From: JAAYUD01 sp963676865
GTDB taxonomy: Bacteria > Bacteroidota > Bacteroidia > Bacteroidales > Bacteroidaceae
Assembly: GCA_963676865.2 (NCBI GenBank)
Contig: CAXXSS010000001.1
Location: forward strand, 496,001-560,000
DNA: 64,000 bases
Reading direction: 5' to 3'
Shown: positions 43,885 to 53,185 of the stretch, one piece after another
How the letters are laid out: each line of letters begins with the position of its first letter
Numbering within the stretch: the stretch's first letter is position 1
Translations under genes and position numbers: made by a program
Notes under the pieces: model-generated
Database searches by the model: none
What the model was told of the DNA's origin: nothing
Seen by the model: the letters and a program-made list of their open reading frames with translations, nothing else

Positions 43885-45459
43885 CTACTGAGCCTGCCAC
43901 AGACAGAAGCCGAGGCGGCGACTAGCTCCGATGCTGAGGTCCGCACCGGAGCTATCGAAGTACAGGCAGTAGGCGCTCGAGGCAACGAATGTGGGTGTAG
44001 ACGACCAATAGCTGCCAGTCGTACCACCATTATAGAAAGCACCAGTACTGTCGTTCGTTAAGCCGGCTGCCGGAAGGAAGAAATAGTCGGTTTGCAACTT
44101 TAATGCTGAAATAGCACTAGGGTCCATTCCGGACAATGCCACGGACTTAGAAATCATAGTGCCGGTAAAAGCACTTGTTGAAGAAAAGCCTGTGATTTTT
44201 GATTGCTTCTTAAACCACATACCAGCCTTGGTAGTACTGCCTGCTAGGGTATAGATTGTGGCGTTTCCACCTCTAGAATCCTGATCACCGCCATCCCAAT
44301 AGTATGGAACACTCAAATACCAACTAATTGCATTATAGTTAGGACAATTTTTGCAAGCATAGAACGCACGGCTGCTGTAATCGGTAGAGCTGCTGGCTAT
44401 AGGAATGGCATTGGCATTGGTAGGGGCTTTTCCGGTGTTGATGGTGACGGGCTGATAGTCGATGGCGTCCCATGCGAAGAGCTTACTCGAATCATAAAAA
44501 ATAGAGCCTTTCGACAACAGTACAGGAATCACCTTCATCTTAGAGGAGGCAAGAGTGTAAGCAGAAGTAACACTACTGGCATACAAAGTGCTACCCAAGG
44601 AAAACTTAACGATAAGAGGTCCGACGATACTACTAGGAAATGTGGAGAGATAAACATCTATACATTTGCTCGAGACGCCATTCTCGGTATAACTATAAGG
44701 GATGAAACTCCCGTTCGGACTCCAACTACCAGTAAAGACAGGGGTGGTAGTAACTACGCCATCCGAAGCCACAGAAACAGTCGCACTGCCAGGAAAACAA
44801 CAAGGGGAAGCACTGCCGTCACTAAAATGAATACCATTGATAGTCTGTCCCACAGTAAAACCATCGCAAGTGAGATGAAAGCAGACCATTCCACCCAAAT
44901 GATTCATCGTGAGGGAAGCAGGAACACCTGTCGTAGCATCGGCAGTGGTGTAGCCCGCCATGGCATCGTAAAGAGCTGCATTCTGAGTGCCGGTGAGCGT
45001 ACCATCCTGGCTGGCCCAACCCGTAAGAGACAGGCTTAGAGGTGTAGCCGCAATGCCCGTGACGCTCGGAGTGCACTGCCCCGTGCCGGTGAGCTTATTG
45101 AAAGCATAGAGAGGCTGCCCCGGATTGTAAGTATAATCGGAAATATCGGTATAGTTGAATACCGCACTCGAAGTGCCCGTGGCAGTAGTCGTAAAACTGA
45201 GAGGCATCAAGCCCTGAGCTGTTCCATTACTTTGATAAGTATGATAGATACTCAGCACATCGTTGTTCCACGTCTGGGCGAAAGCACCGCCATAGGCATC
45301 GGTCATCGTAGTACGGCTCACGGCGCCCGAAAGATTGGCCTTCAAGGCAACATCTTTGACGCAAGCCGCACCGGAAACCTGCTTATCGCTCTGGCAAGCG
45401 CACAGAGTGAAAGCAAATACCGATAAGAACGATATACATATATAATTGAATCTTTTCAC
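43885..45459 (-). CDS. Type 2 fimbrillin-like lipoprotein, ~524 aa, GTG start inferred
   Basis: The open frame extends to an ATG at 45588, but that part runs antiparallel in frame to nothing and overlaps the intact peptide gene 45494-45703 in another frame. Where other type 2 copies have MYEQYFKIKEK this one reads NSIKRLLNAKEK with no ATG. I therefore place the start at the conserved GTG (45457-45459), giving (M)KRFNYICISFLSVFAF and the cysteine in LCACQSDKQ. The C-terminal domain has SWYLSVPYYW and KKQSKITGF; the tail is SYWSSTPTFVASSAYCLYF, ending FCLWQAQ. Another possibility is re-initiation from the peptide stop. Confidence 0.85.
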   Translation of the reverse strand: MKRFNYICISFLSVFAFTLCACQSDKQVSGAACVKDVALKANLSGAVSRTTMTDAYGGAFAQTWNNDVLSIYHTYQSNGTAQGLMPLSFTTTATGTSSAVFNYTDISDYTYNPGQPLYAFNKLTGTGQCTPSVTGIAATPLSLSLTGWASQDGTLTGTQNAALYDAMAGYTTADATTGVPASLTMNHLGGMVCFHLTCDGFTVGQTINGIHFSDGSASPCCFPGSATVSVASDGVVTTTPVFTGSWSPNGSFIPYSYTENGVSSKCIDVYLSTFPSSIVGPLIVKFSLGSTLYASSVTSAYTLASSKMKVIPVLLSKGSIFYDSSKLFAWDAIDYQPVTINTGKAPTNANAIPIASSSTDYSSRAFYACKNCPNYNAISWYLSVPYYWDGGDQDSRGGNATIYTLAGSTTKAGMWFKKQSKITGFSSTSAFTGTMISKSVALSGMDPSAISALKLQTDYFFLPAAGLTNDSTGAFYNGGTTGSYWSSTPTFVASSAYCLYFDSSGADLSIGASRRLGFCLWQAQ

Positions 45460-45493
45460 TTTTTCTTTAGCATTAAGAAGTCGTTTTATTGAA

Positions 45494-45703
45494 TTATTCT
45501 TTGCTCCAACTACCAATTGTCGTACCCGATGACTGGGCAACGTTAGTCGTCTTGGTCCAATCGTCAACTTTGAGGCTGCTAGAATCATTTACACTCTGAG
45601 AAGCGGCAAATGTCCCTTCGGTCTGTACTTGTACCCGCTCTACACGAGGGGCCACGTAGGCATGCTTGCCTATCTCTCTATTATTTTCTTTTTCGGTATT
45701 CAT
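45494..45703 (-). CDS. Small type 2 leader-gene peptide, 69 aa
   Basis: Starts MNTEKENNREIGKHAY and ends GSWSKE, where the other type 2 peptides end GSWDKE. The centre has VQVQTEG, as does the peptide at 52932; those two also share the altered gene junction (large gene without its usual ATG) downstream. It ends 34 bp before the inferred GTG of the type 2 large gene. Confidence 0.8.
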   Translation of the reverse strand: MNTEKENNREIGKHAYVAPRVERVQVQTEGTFAASQSVNDSSSLKVDDWTKTTNVAQSSGTTIGSWSKE

Positions 45704-45743
45704 ATACCTTATCTATTTATTAAGATTTTTTTTAATGCTCAAA

Positions 45744-45770
45744 TTTCCTGGGGTTCACCACCCCAGGAAA
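45744..45770 (-). other. TTTCCTGGGG/CCCCAGGAAA perfect hairpin
   Basis: A perfect 10-bp stem with loop TTCACCA on the plus strand, 41 bp past the stop of the large gene 45812-47389 and ~40 bp before the peptide gene start at 45703. Confidence 0.7.
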
Positions 45771-45811
45771 GTATCGAATACGCTTCGCTCAATACAAATG
45801 CTGAGAAAACA

Positions 45812-47389
45812 CTACTGCCCCTGCCACAGGCTGAAGCCGCAAGCGCGGCTGCTGTAGTTAACGTACACACCGTCGCTGAGGAAGTGCAGGTAGTAGGCGT
45901 TCGTGGTATCGGAGTGGGGAGTAGACGACCAATAGAAACCCAAATCACCACGACTGAAAGAACCATAATCGTAGCTCGTATAGCCGGCTGCCGGGAGGAA
46001 GAAGTAGTCGGTACTCAACTTTAATGCTGAAATTTGAGTGGAGGTCATTCCAGACAATGCCACGGAATTACTAATCTTGGTGCCGGTAAAAGCAGTAGTT
46101 GAAGAAAAGCCCGTGATTTTTGATTGCTTCCGAAACCACATACCTGCCGTAGTATTGCTTTCTGCTAGAGTATAGATTGTAGTATTACCACCATTAGCTC
46201 CCTGGTTACCGTCATCCCAATAGTATTGAGCACTCAGATACCATGTGATTTCGTTATAACTGGGACAATTCTTGCAGGCGTAGCTGGCTTGATTGAGATA
46301 GCTACCTGTACCTTTAACAGGATTGGCGTTGGTAGGAACGGCATTTACGGTGACAGGTTTAGAATTGATGGCGTCCCAAGCATAAAGTTTGGAGTAATTA
46401 GTATTGCACAGAGCTATTGGAAGCACCTTCACCTTAGAGGCGGCAAGAGCGTAATAAGGAGTAACACTACCGGAATACAGACTGCTACCAATGGAGACCG
46501 AAACGGTGAGAGGACTAGATAAAGTAGTGGGAAAAGTAGATAGATAAACATCCACCCACTTACTCGATACACCATTCTCCGTATAATAGTACGGGGTAAA
46601 ACTGCCGGAGGGATTCCAAGAGGAATTGAACGTCTTACCCGTATATGACGTACTCCCATCACTCGAGACCGAAACGGTAGCACTACCGGGAAAACAACTG
46701 GGACTGCTGCTGCCGTCGTTGAACGTGATACCGCTTACGGGGGTTCCCACAGTAAAACCATCGGAAATGAGATGAAAGCAGACTATTCCACCCAAATGAT
46801 TCATCGTAAGGGAACCGGGAACTCCTGTCGCGGCATCGGTAGTCGCGTAGCCCGCCATAGCATCGTAAAGAGCTGCATTCTGAGTACCGGTGAGCGTGCC
46901 GTCCTGATTGGCCCAACCCGTAAGAGACAGGCTCAGAGGTGTAGCCGCAATGCCCGTGACGCTCGGAGTGCACTGCCCCGTGCCGGTGAGCTTATTGAAA
47001 GCATAGAGAGGCTGCCCCGGATTGTAAGTATAATCGGAAAGGTCTATATAGTTGAATACCGCACTCGAAGTACCCTTGGCAGTGGTCTTAAAACTGAGAG
47101 GCATCAAGCTCTGGGCTGTTCCATTACTCTGATAAGTATGATAGATACTCAGCATATCGTTGTTCCAAGTCTGGGCGAAAGCACCGCCATAGGTATCGGT
47201 CATCGTGGTACGGCTTACCGCACCCGAAAGATTGGCCTTCAAGGCAACATCTTTGACGCAGGCCGCACCGGAAACCTGCTTTTCGCTCTGGCAAGCGCAC
47301 AGAGCGAAGGCAAATACCGACAAGAACGATATACATATATAATTGAATCTTTTCACTTTTTCTTTGATTTTAAAATATTGTTCGTACAT
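45812..47389 (-). CDS. Type 2 fimbrillin-like lipoprotein, 525 aa
   Basis: Starts MYEQYFKIKEKVKRFNYICI; the signal ends FALCACQSEKQVSG. The middle has SVSSDGSTSYTGKTFNSSW. The C-terminal domain (CKNCPSYNEITWYLSAQYYW, then RKQSKITGFSST) is closer to those of the type 1 copies 47721 and 41871 than to type 2 copy 13235. The tail is FYWSSTPHSDTTNAYYLHF, ending FSLWQGQ. Peptide gene 47401-47610 lies 11 bp upstream; a perfect hairpin follows the stop. Confidence 0.9.
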   Translation of the reverse strand: MYEQYFKIKEKVKRFNYICISFLSVFAFALCACQSEKQVSGAACVKDVALKANLSGAVSRTTMTDTYGGAFAQTWNNDMLSIYHTYQSNGTAQSLMPLSFKTTAKGTSSAVFNYIDLSDYTYNPGQPLYAFNKLTGTGQCTPSVTGIAATPLSLSLTGWANQDGTLTGTQNAALYDAMAGYATTDAATGVPGSLTMNHLGGIVCFHLISDGFTVGTPVSGITFNDGSSSPSCFPGSATVSVSSDGSTSYTGKTFNSSWNPSGSFTPYYYTENGVSSKWVDVYLSTFPTTLSSPLTVSVSIGSSLYSGSVTPYYALAASKVKVLPIALCNTNYSKLYAWDAINSKPVTVNAVPTNANPVKGTGSYLNQASYACKNCPSYNEITWYLSAQYYWDDGNQGANGGNTTIYTLAESNTTAGMWFRKQSKITGFSSTTAFTGTKISNSVALSGMTSTQISALKLSTDYFFLPAAGYTSYDYGSFSRGDLGFYWSSTPHSDTTNAYYLHFLSDGVYVNYSSRACGFSLWQGQ

Positions 47390-47400
47390 TTTTTATTGAT

Positions 47401-47610
47401 TTATTCTTTGTCCCAGCTACCGATAGTAGTACCCGATGACTGGGCAACGTTAGTCGTCTTGGTCCAATCGTCAACTTTGAGGCTGCTAGAATCATTTACA
47501 CTCTGAGAAGCGGCAAATGTCCCTTCGGTCTCGACCTGTACCCGCTCTACACGAGGGGCCACGTAGGCATGCTTGCCTATCTCACTATTATTTTCTTTTT
47601 CGGTATTCAT
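47401..47610 (-). CDS. Small type 2 leader-gene peptide, 69 aa
   Basis: Identical or nearly so to the peptide at 41548-41757 (starts MNTEKENNSEIGKHAY, ends GSWDKE). It precedes the type 2 large gene 45812-47389 by 11 bp. The leader TATTAATAAATAGATAAGG is also shared. Confidence 0.8.
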   Translation of the reverse strand: MNTEKENNSEIGKHAYVAPRVERVQVETEGTFAASQSVNDSSSLKVDDWTKTTNVAQSSGTTIGSWDKE

Positions 47611-47650
47611 ATACCTTATCTATTTATTAATATTTTTTTAAATGCTCAAA

Positions 47651-47677
47651 TTTCCTGGGGTTCACCACCCCAGGAAA
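47651..47677 (-). other. TTTCCTGGGG/CCCCAGGAAA perfect hairpin
   Basis: Same 10-bp stem and TTCACCA loop as at 45744-45770. It lies 43 bp past the stop of the type 1 large gene 47721-49271, so the element is not tied to one class of large gene. Confidence 0.7.
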
Positions 47678-47720
47678 TGAAACGGATACGCTGCGCTCAA
47701 TTGCTAATTCTGAGAGAATA

Positions 47721-49271
47721 CTACTGCGCCTTCCACAAGCAGCTACCGTAGTTACGGCCGCCGACGTAGAGGTACGCATTGGGAGTGGAGAAATTGCATA
47801 AGATCAGATAATAGGCGGTCGAGGTATCATTCGAGGGCGTAGATGACCAATAGCAGGCCTCCGCACCCCTACCAGAGAACCTGAACCCGGTGGCTTCACC
47901 CATATCGCCGACAAGCGGTAGAAAAAAGTAGTCGGTACTCAATTTTAAGGCAGAAATCTGAGTGGAGGTCATACCAGACAATGCCACGAAAGTAGTAATC
48001 CTAGTGCCAGAGAAAAAAGTAGTTGAAGAAAAGCCCGTGATCTTTGATTGCTTCCGAAACCACATTCCTGCCTTGGTAGCACTGCCATCTGCACAAGAAT
48101 AACTTGTGGCGTTACCACCATTAGACGCCTGCTTTCCGTCATCCCAATAGTATTGAGCGCTCAGATACCAAGTTATTTCATTATAGCTGGGACAATTTTT
48201 GCAAGCGTAGCTGGCTTGATTCCCACCAATTCCTGAGCCCCTAATGGTATTGGCATTGGTCGGAACGATATTTATAGTGGCGGGCTGATAATCCGTAGCA
48301 TCCCAAGCGTAAAGTTTGGAGTAAGTAGCATCAGGGGGAGTATTAGCTATCGCCAGCTGCTTGGATTTAATCTGAGCGGCAGCTAGAGAGAAACTGCTGA
48401 TTGTTACGGTGAGTGGAGTATAGAAATAGGAAGCATCCGAACACGAAACAGTGAGCGTACCGTTGGTGGCGCTGAAAGGCCATGTCATCATATAAACATC
48501 GACCACGCCAGCTGTCGTCGGGGTAACGGTGGCGCTCCAATTTGTGCCCCAAGAGCCGGTCAACTGGTTGAGACTGCCATCGGCATTGAAGGTAGCGCTA
48601 CCACCGTTGTCGGGAAGGATATTGGTAGCAGATGAGGTGAGCGTCACCGTGACTGGATTGCGCGTAGAAAAGTTGCTATTGGTGAGGTGTAGATTCAGCA
48701 TACCATAAAGGTGGTGCATCGTGAGCGAAATGGGTTTACCCGTATTGTAATCCACACCGGCGCTGCCATAGAGCGCGTCGTATTTGGCGCAGTCGCTCAA
48801 CGTACCATTCTGACTGGCAAGCGTAGAAGCGGTAAGGGTACTCGTTCCATCGTTTTCCACACTGGCCGCATAACCTCCACCCGTACCTTTGGAGAAAGCA
48901 TAAAGCCGCGAACCGGGATTGTAGCGATAGGCATCGCTACCCGTATAAGAAAATGCTGCCGAAGTGCCGTTGGTAGCTGGAGTACCGAATTCTAAAGGCG
49001 TCATGTTCTGAACAGCGCCACTGAGAACGTATGGATGATAGACACTCAACTTGTCGCTATTCCAATAGCAACGGAAGGCACCACCGTAAGTATCGCTCAT
49101 ACCCACGCGGCTCGAAGCCTCACCTATCTGAGCTGTAAGTGGAAGGCTAGCCACAGAAGCCCCCTCGCCCACTTTCGTATTGTCACTGCTCTGGCACGAA
49201 CCAAAGCACACTAGTAGCACACCCAATACATACAGGGGTGCTGATATCATATATTGATAAAATGATTTCAT
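47721..49271 (-). CDS. Type 1 fimbrillin-like lipoprotein, 516 aa
   Basis: Starts MKSFYQYMISAPLYVL; the signal ends LLVCFGSCQSSDNTKVGEG. The first ~190 residues are almost those of 41871-43430. Its tail is the most unusual in length: CYWSSTPSNDTSTAYYLIL is followed by extra residues (CNFSTPNAYLYVGGRNYG) before SCLWKAQ, two or three more than elsewhere. The peptide gene upstream (49308) is frameshifted. Confidence 0.9.
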   Translation of the reverse strand: MKSFYQYMISAPLYVLGVLLVCFGSCQSSDNTKVGEGASVASLPLTAQIGEASSRVGMSDTYGGAFRCYWNSDKLSVYHPYVLSGAVQNMTPLEFGTPATNGTSAAFSYTGSDAYRYNPGSRLYAFSKGTGGGYAASVENDGTSTLTASTLASQNGTLSDCAKYDALYGSAGVDYNTGKPISLTMHHLYGMLNLHLTNSNFSTRNPVTVTLTSSATNILPDNGGSATFNADGSLNQLTGSWGTNWSATVTPTTAGVVDVYMMTWPFSATNGTLTVSCSDASYFYTPLTVTISSFSLAAAQIKSKQLAIANTPPDATYSKLYAWDATDYQPATINIVPTNANTIRGSGIGGNQASYACKNCPSYNEITWYLSAQYYWDDGKQASNGGNATSYSCADGSATKAGMWFRKQSKITGFSSTTFFSGTRITTFVALSGMTSTQISALKLSTDYFFLPLVGDMGEATGFRFSGRGAEACYWSSTPSNDTSTAYYLILCNFSTPNAYLYVGGRNYGSCLWKAQ

Positions 49272-49307
49272 ATAATTATTTATATTAGAAGTTGTTTGAA
49301 CTTTTAT

Positions 49308-49500
49308 TTATTGATTGCTCCATATATCGGAGTCTATGCTGCCGGCTTTCGTCCAGCTATCCACACCATTCGGACTATTGTCCGTCACACCCAAAGAGGC
49401 AGCAAAGCCCCCATTCGGTCTGTACCTGCATGCTTTCTACGCAGGGGGCCACGTAGGCATGCTTCACTATTTCACTCTCGATTTCTTTTTCGTTGTTCAT
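49308..49500 (-). pseudogene. Frameshifted type 1 small peptide gene
   Basis: The frame starts MNNEKEIESEIVKHAYVAP and reads normally to VQTE, then an extra T before the GGGGG run shifts it to GLCCLFGCDGQ-stop. Removing that base restores EGGFAASLGVTDNS and an end SIDSDIWSNQ at 49308. A single-base indel beside a G-run is the likely lesion. The large gene 36 bp downstream is intact. Confidence 0.85.
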
Positions 49501-49610
49501 TGTAATTGTATTTAAAAATTTCAGAATAATACTGTTGTTTTCATCTTACTTTTCTTCTTACGATAAGAGTTCCAAATACGCATCGCTCAATAGCGAATGC
49601 ATAGAGGACA

Positions 49611-51137
49611 CTACTGCGCCTGCCAGAGAGGCAGACCGGACTTGCGGGGAGCACCCGTGAGACTCATTGTGCTACTTTGGAAATATAAAACAAAGGCGTA
49701 CATAATGTCTAAATGTGCTGTAGACGACCAATAGGCACCAGTAACACCACCGTCATAGAAAGCACCTTGGCTGAAGTCTGTTCCACCACAAGCAGGTAGA
49801 AAAAAGTAGTTGCTGCTTAGGTTTAGGCTCGACGCTAGTTGGTCGGTAAGAGCGACAGGTGTGCTGCTAGTTTTTCCACTGGAAGTCGTGGCAGAAAAGC
49901 CGGTGATGAGAGATTTTTTCTTAAACCACATACCCGCCTTGGTGATACTGCCATCTGCCAGTTTGTAGCTCGTGGTGTTGCCACCATTGATGCTGCCATT
50001 GTCCCAATAGCAATCGACACTCAAATACCAGCTAATTTCGTTATAACAAGGACAGTTTTTGCAAGCGTAACCGGCATTATTGATATAAACCATTTTAGAA
50101 AGACTAATGCCATTGGCATTGGTAGGAACAGTACCCAACGTAACAGGCTTAGAATCGGTGGCGTCCCAAGCATAAAGTTTGGAGTAAGTAGCATCGGCAG
50201 AAATGTTAGTTATCGCCAGCGACTTGGATTGTAGTTGAGCGGCAGCCATAGAGAAATTACTGATCGTTATGGTAAGAGGGGCGTAAACATAAACGGAGGT
50301 ATCTGAACACGAAAAGGTAAGCGTACCGTTAATGGCACTGAAAGGCCAAGTCACCAGATAAACATCAACTACCCCATTGGTAGTCGGTGTGACGGTGGTA
50401 CTCCAACTCGTACGCCAAGAGCCGGTCAACTTGTTGAGAGTACCATCGGCATTGAGGGTAGCGCTACCACCGTTGTCGGGCAGGATGTTGGCAGCCGAAG
50501 AGGTGAGCGTCACCTTAACGGGATAACCCGTAGAAAAGTTGCTATTGGTGAGGTGAAAGTTCAGCATACCGAAAAGGTGGTGCATCGTGAGTGACTCGGG
50601 TTTACCCGTGTTGTAATCCACACCGGCACTGCCATAGAGCGCGTCGTAGTTGGCGCAATCGCTCAACGTACCCTTCTGACTGGCAAGCGAAGGTGCGGTA
50701 AGGGTACTCGTTCCGTCGGCTGCCACACTGGCCGTATAGCCTCCACCCGTACCTTTGGAGAAGGCATAAAGCCGCGAACCGGGATTGTAGCGGTAAGCAT
50801 CGCCACCCGTATAAGAAAATGCCGCCGAAGTGCCGTTTGTAGCCGGAGTACTGAATTCCAAAGGCGTCATAGGCTGAACAGCGCCACTGAGAACGTATGG
50901 ATGATAGACACTCAACTTATCGCTATTCCAATAGCAACTGAAAGCGCCACCATACGTATCGCTCATACCCACGCGACTCGACGTTTCGCCTATCTGAGCC
51001 GTAAGCGGAAGACTCGCCACAGAAGCGCCTTCGCCCACTTTTACATTATCGCTGCTCTGGCACGAACCAAAGCACAGAAGCGACACACACACAACATACA
51101 GAGGTGCCGATATCATAAATTGATAAAATGATTTCAT
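49611..51137 (-). CDS. Type 1 fimbrillin-like lipoprotein, 508 aa
   Basis: Starts MKSFYQFMISAPLYVV; the signal ends SLLCFGSCQSSDNVKVGEG. The C-terminal domain has CKNCPCYNEISWYLSVDCYW and KKKSLITGFSAT. The tail is AYWSSTAHLDIMYAFVLYF, ending LPLWQAQ; the near-invariant Tyr is Phe and the usual Cys/Ser before Leu-Trp is Pro. It has only a deleted peptide remnant upstream. Confidence 0.9.
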   Translation of the reverse strand: MKSFYQFMISAPLYVVCVSLLCFGSCQSSDNVKVGEGASVASLPLTAQIGETSSRVGMSDTYGGAFSCYWNSDKLSVYHPYVLSGAVQPMTPLEFSTPATNGTSAAFSYTGGDAYRYNPGSRLYAFSKGTGGGYTASVAADGTSTLTAPSLASQKGTLSDCANYDALYGSAGVDYNTGKPESLTMHHLFGMLNFHLTNSNFSTGYPVKVTLTSSAANILPDNGGSATLNADGTLNKLTGSWRTSWSTTVTPTTNGVVDVYLVTWPFSAINGTLTFSCSDTSVYVYAPLTITISNFSMAAAQLQSKSLAITNISADATYSKLYAWDATDSKPVTLGTVPTNANGISLSKMVYINNAGYACKNCPCYNEISWYLSVDCYWDNGSINGGNTTSYKLADGSITKAGMWFKKKSLITGFSATTSSGKTSSTPVALTDQLASSLNLSSNYFFLPACGGTDFSQGAFYDGGVTGAYWSSTAHLDIMYAFVLYFQSSTMSLTGAPRKSGLPLWQAQ

Positions 51138-51158
51138 TATTTAAATTAATTATTATTA

Positions 51159-51235
51159 TTTACCGATCGCTCCAAGTATAATACTTCGTAGACATGCTTG
51201 CCTATCTCATGGTTCATTTCTTTTTCGATATGCAT
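51159..51235 (-). pseudogene. Small peptide gene with large internal deletion
   Basis: It begins MHIEKEMNHEIGKHVYEV, then jumps to the terminal codons (TTGGAGCGATCGGTAA) out of frame. About 120 bp of the gene centre is missing. The start and the end both match type 1 peptides. Confidence 0.7.
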
Positions 51236-51328
51236 CTGAGATCTATTAAGAAGTTGTTCTGAATTAAAAAAAATTTAGACTCGACAAGAATCGAATACGA
51301 TTCGCGCAATGCAAATGCTGAGAGAACA

Positions 51329-52897
51329 CTACTGAGCCTGCCACCGGCAGAATCCGAAAATGCGGCCATTGCCCGTTATGTCCGCACCGGTACTGACGAT
51401 GTGCAGGGGGTAGGCGCACGAGGAATCATCGGGGTAGGTCGAAGACGACCAATAGTTGCCGTCCGCACCCCCACCAGCGAAAGAGCCATCACTGTCGGTC
51501 GTATAGCCGACAGCCGGAAGGAAGAAGTAGTCCCTGATGAGATGAAGAGCACTAATTTGAGCGGGAGTCAGATTCGATAACTGCCTATCACCACCAGTAT
51601 TAGTAAGATTCACACCACTAGAAGTGGTGGAAGAAAACGATGATCCGATGACCGATTTCTTCTTAAACCACATGCCGGTCCTGGTATAGGTATTATTTGC
51701 CGTTTTGTAATACACCGTATTGCCGCCTCTAGCCGCCTGGGTGCCATCGTCCCAATAACAGCCGGCACTCAGATACCAAGTAATTTCGTTATAGTTAGGA
51801 CAATTTTTGCAAGCGTAGCTGGCATGATTGAGAAAATCAGAGGCTGAAGGAGTGGGATTGTAGTTGGTAGGAATGCTTTTTAAATCGACAGGCTGATAGT
51901 CAATGGCATCCCAAGCGTAAAGTTTGGAGTAAGTATCATCAAGAATTCCTAGTGCTATTGGAAGCACTTTCACCTTAGAGGCGGCAAGAGTGTAAGAAGG
52001 AGTAACACTACCGATATACTGACTGCTACCAATGGAGACCAAAGCCGTGAGAGGACTAGATAAAGTGGTGGGGAAAGTAGATAGATAAACATCCACACAC
52101 TTACTCGATACACTATTCTCCGTATAAGTATACGGGGTAAAACTGCCGGAGGGATTCCAAGAAGAATTGAACGTCTTACCCGTATATGACGTACTCCCAT
52201 CACTCAAAACCGAGACGGTAGCATTACCAGGAAAACAACTGGGACTGCTGCTGCCGTCGTTGAACGTGATACCGCTTACGGGGGTTCCCGCAGTAAAACC
52301 ATCGCAAGTGAGATGGAAACAGACCGTCCCACCCAAATGATTCATCGTGAGAGAACCGGGAACACCTGTCGAAGCATCGGTAGTGGCGTAGCCCGCCATG
52401 GCATCGTAAAGGGCTGCATTCTGAGTGCCGGTGAGCGTACCATCCTGACTGGCCCAACCCGTAAGAGACAGGTTCAGAGGTGTAGCCGCAATGCCCGTGA
52501 CGCTCGGAGCGCACTGCCCCGTGCCGGTGAGCTTATTGAAAGCATAGACTGGCTGGCCAGGATTGTAAGCATAATTGGAAAGGTCGGTATAGTTGAATAC
52601 CGCACTCGAAGTGCCCGTGGCAGTGGTTGCAAAACTGAGAGGCATTAAGCTCTGGGCTGTTCCATTACTTTGATAAGTATGATAGATACTCAACACATCA
52701 TTGTTCCACGTCTCGGCGAAAGCACCGCCATAGGTATCGGTCATCGTAGTACGACTCACAGCGCCCGAAAGATTGGCCTTCAAGGCAACATCTTTGACAC
52801 AAACCGGACCGGAAACCTGCTTATCGCTCTGGCAAGCGCACAGAGCGAAAGTAAATACCGACAAAAACGACATACATAAATAATTTAATCTTTTCAC
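51329..52897 (-). CDS. Type 2 fimbrillin-like lipoprotein, ~522 aa, GTG start inferred
   Basis: As with 43885-45459, the ATG-started frame to 53026 runs through the intact peptide gene 52932-53135, so I take the conserved GTG at 52895-52897 ((M)KRLNYLCMSFLSVFTFALC, cysteine in CACQSDKQ). The C-terminal domain has CKNCPNYNEITWYLSAGCYW with DGTQAARGGN. The tail is NYWSSSTYPDDSSCAYPLHI, ending FCRWQAQ, with Arg replacing the Leu of CLWQ and one extra residue in the first loop. Confidence 0.85.
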   Translation of the reverse strand: MKRLNYLCMSFLSVFTFALCACQSDKQVSGPVCVKDVALKANLSGAVSRTTMTDTYGGAFAETWNNDVLSIYHTYQSNGTAQSLMPLSFATTATGTSSAVFNYTDLSNYAYNPGQPVYAFNKLTGTGQCAPSVTGIAATPLNLSLTGWASQDGTLTGTQNAALYDAMAGYATTDASTGVPGSLTMNHLGGTVCFHLTCDGFTAGTPVSGITFNDGSSSPSCFPGNATVSVLSDGSTSYTGKTFNSSWNPSGSFTPYTYTENSVSSKCVDVYLSTFPTTLSSPLTALVSIGSSQYIGSVTPSYTLAASKVKVLPIALGILDDTYSKLYAWDAIDYQPVDLKSIPTNYNPTPSASDFLNHASYACKNCPNYNEITWYLSAGCYWDDGTQAARGGNTVYYKTANNTYTRTGMWFKKKSVIGSSFSSTTSSGVNLTNTGGDRQLSNLTPAQISALHLIRDYFFLPAVGYTTDSDGSFAGGGADGNYWSSSTYPDDSSCAYPLHIVSTGADITGNGRIFGFCRWQAQ

Positions 52898-52931
52898 TTT
52901 TTCTTTGATATTAAGAAGTTGTTTTATTGAT

Positions 52932-53135
52932 TTATTCTTTGTCCCAACTACCGATAGTAGTACCCGATGACTGGGCAACGTTAGTCGTCTTGGTCCAATC
53001 GTCAACTTTGAGGCTGCTAGAATCATTTACACTCTGAGAAGCGGCAAATGTCCCTTCGGTCTGTACTTGTACCCGCTCTACACGAGGGGCCACGTAGGCA
53101 TGCTTCTCAATTAGATCTTCGTTTTCGCTATTCAT
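52932..53135 (-). CDS. Small type 2 leader-gene peptide, 67 aa
   Basis: Starts MNSENEDLIEKHAYVAPRV, two residues shorter than the other type 2 peptides at the front, with the EIGK segment altered. The centre is VQVQTEGTFAAS and the end GSWDKE. It precedes the type 2 large gene 51329-52897 by 34 bp. Confidence 0.8.
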   Translation of the reverse strand: MNSENEDLIEKHAYVAPRVERVQVQTEGTFAASQSVNDSSSLKVDDWTKTTNVAQSSGTTIGSWDKE

Positions 53136-53185
53136 TATTTATTCTTTTAAAAATTATCATCGTTGTTTGGATAAGTACCTATTCG

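Noticed and set aside
45460..45588. N-terminal extension MILAASKLTIGPRR of the type 2 gene at 43885 (and the same at 52898-53026)
   Set aside because: It lies inside the intact peptide gene in another frame, has no signal-peptide character, and would put the lipoprotein signal 50 residues into the protein.
15090..47677. Post-gene CCTGGGG hairpins as clear rho-independent terminators
   Set aside because: No T-run directly follows the stem on the minus strand; AT-rich leader of the next unit follows instead. Kept as unassigned hairpins.
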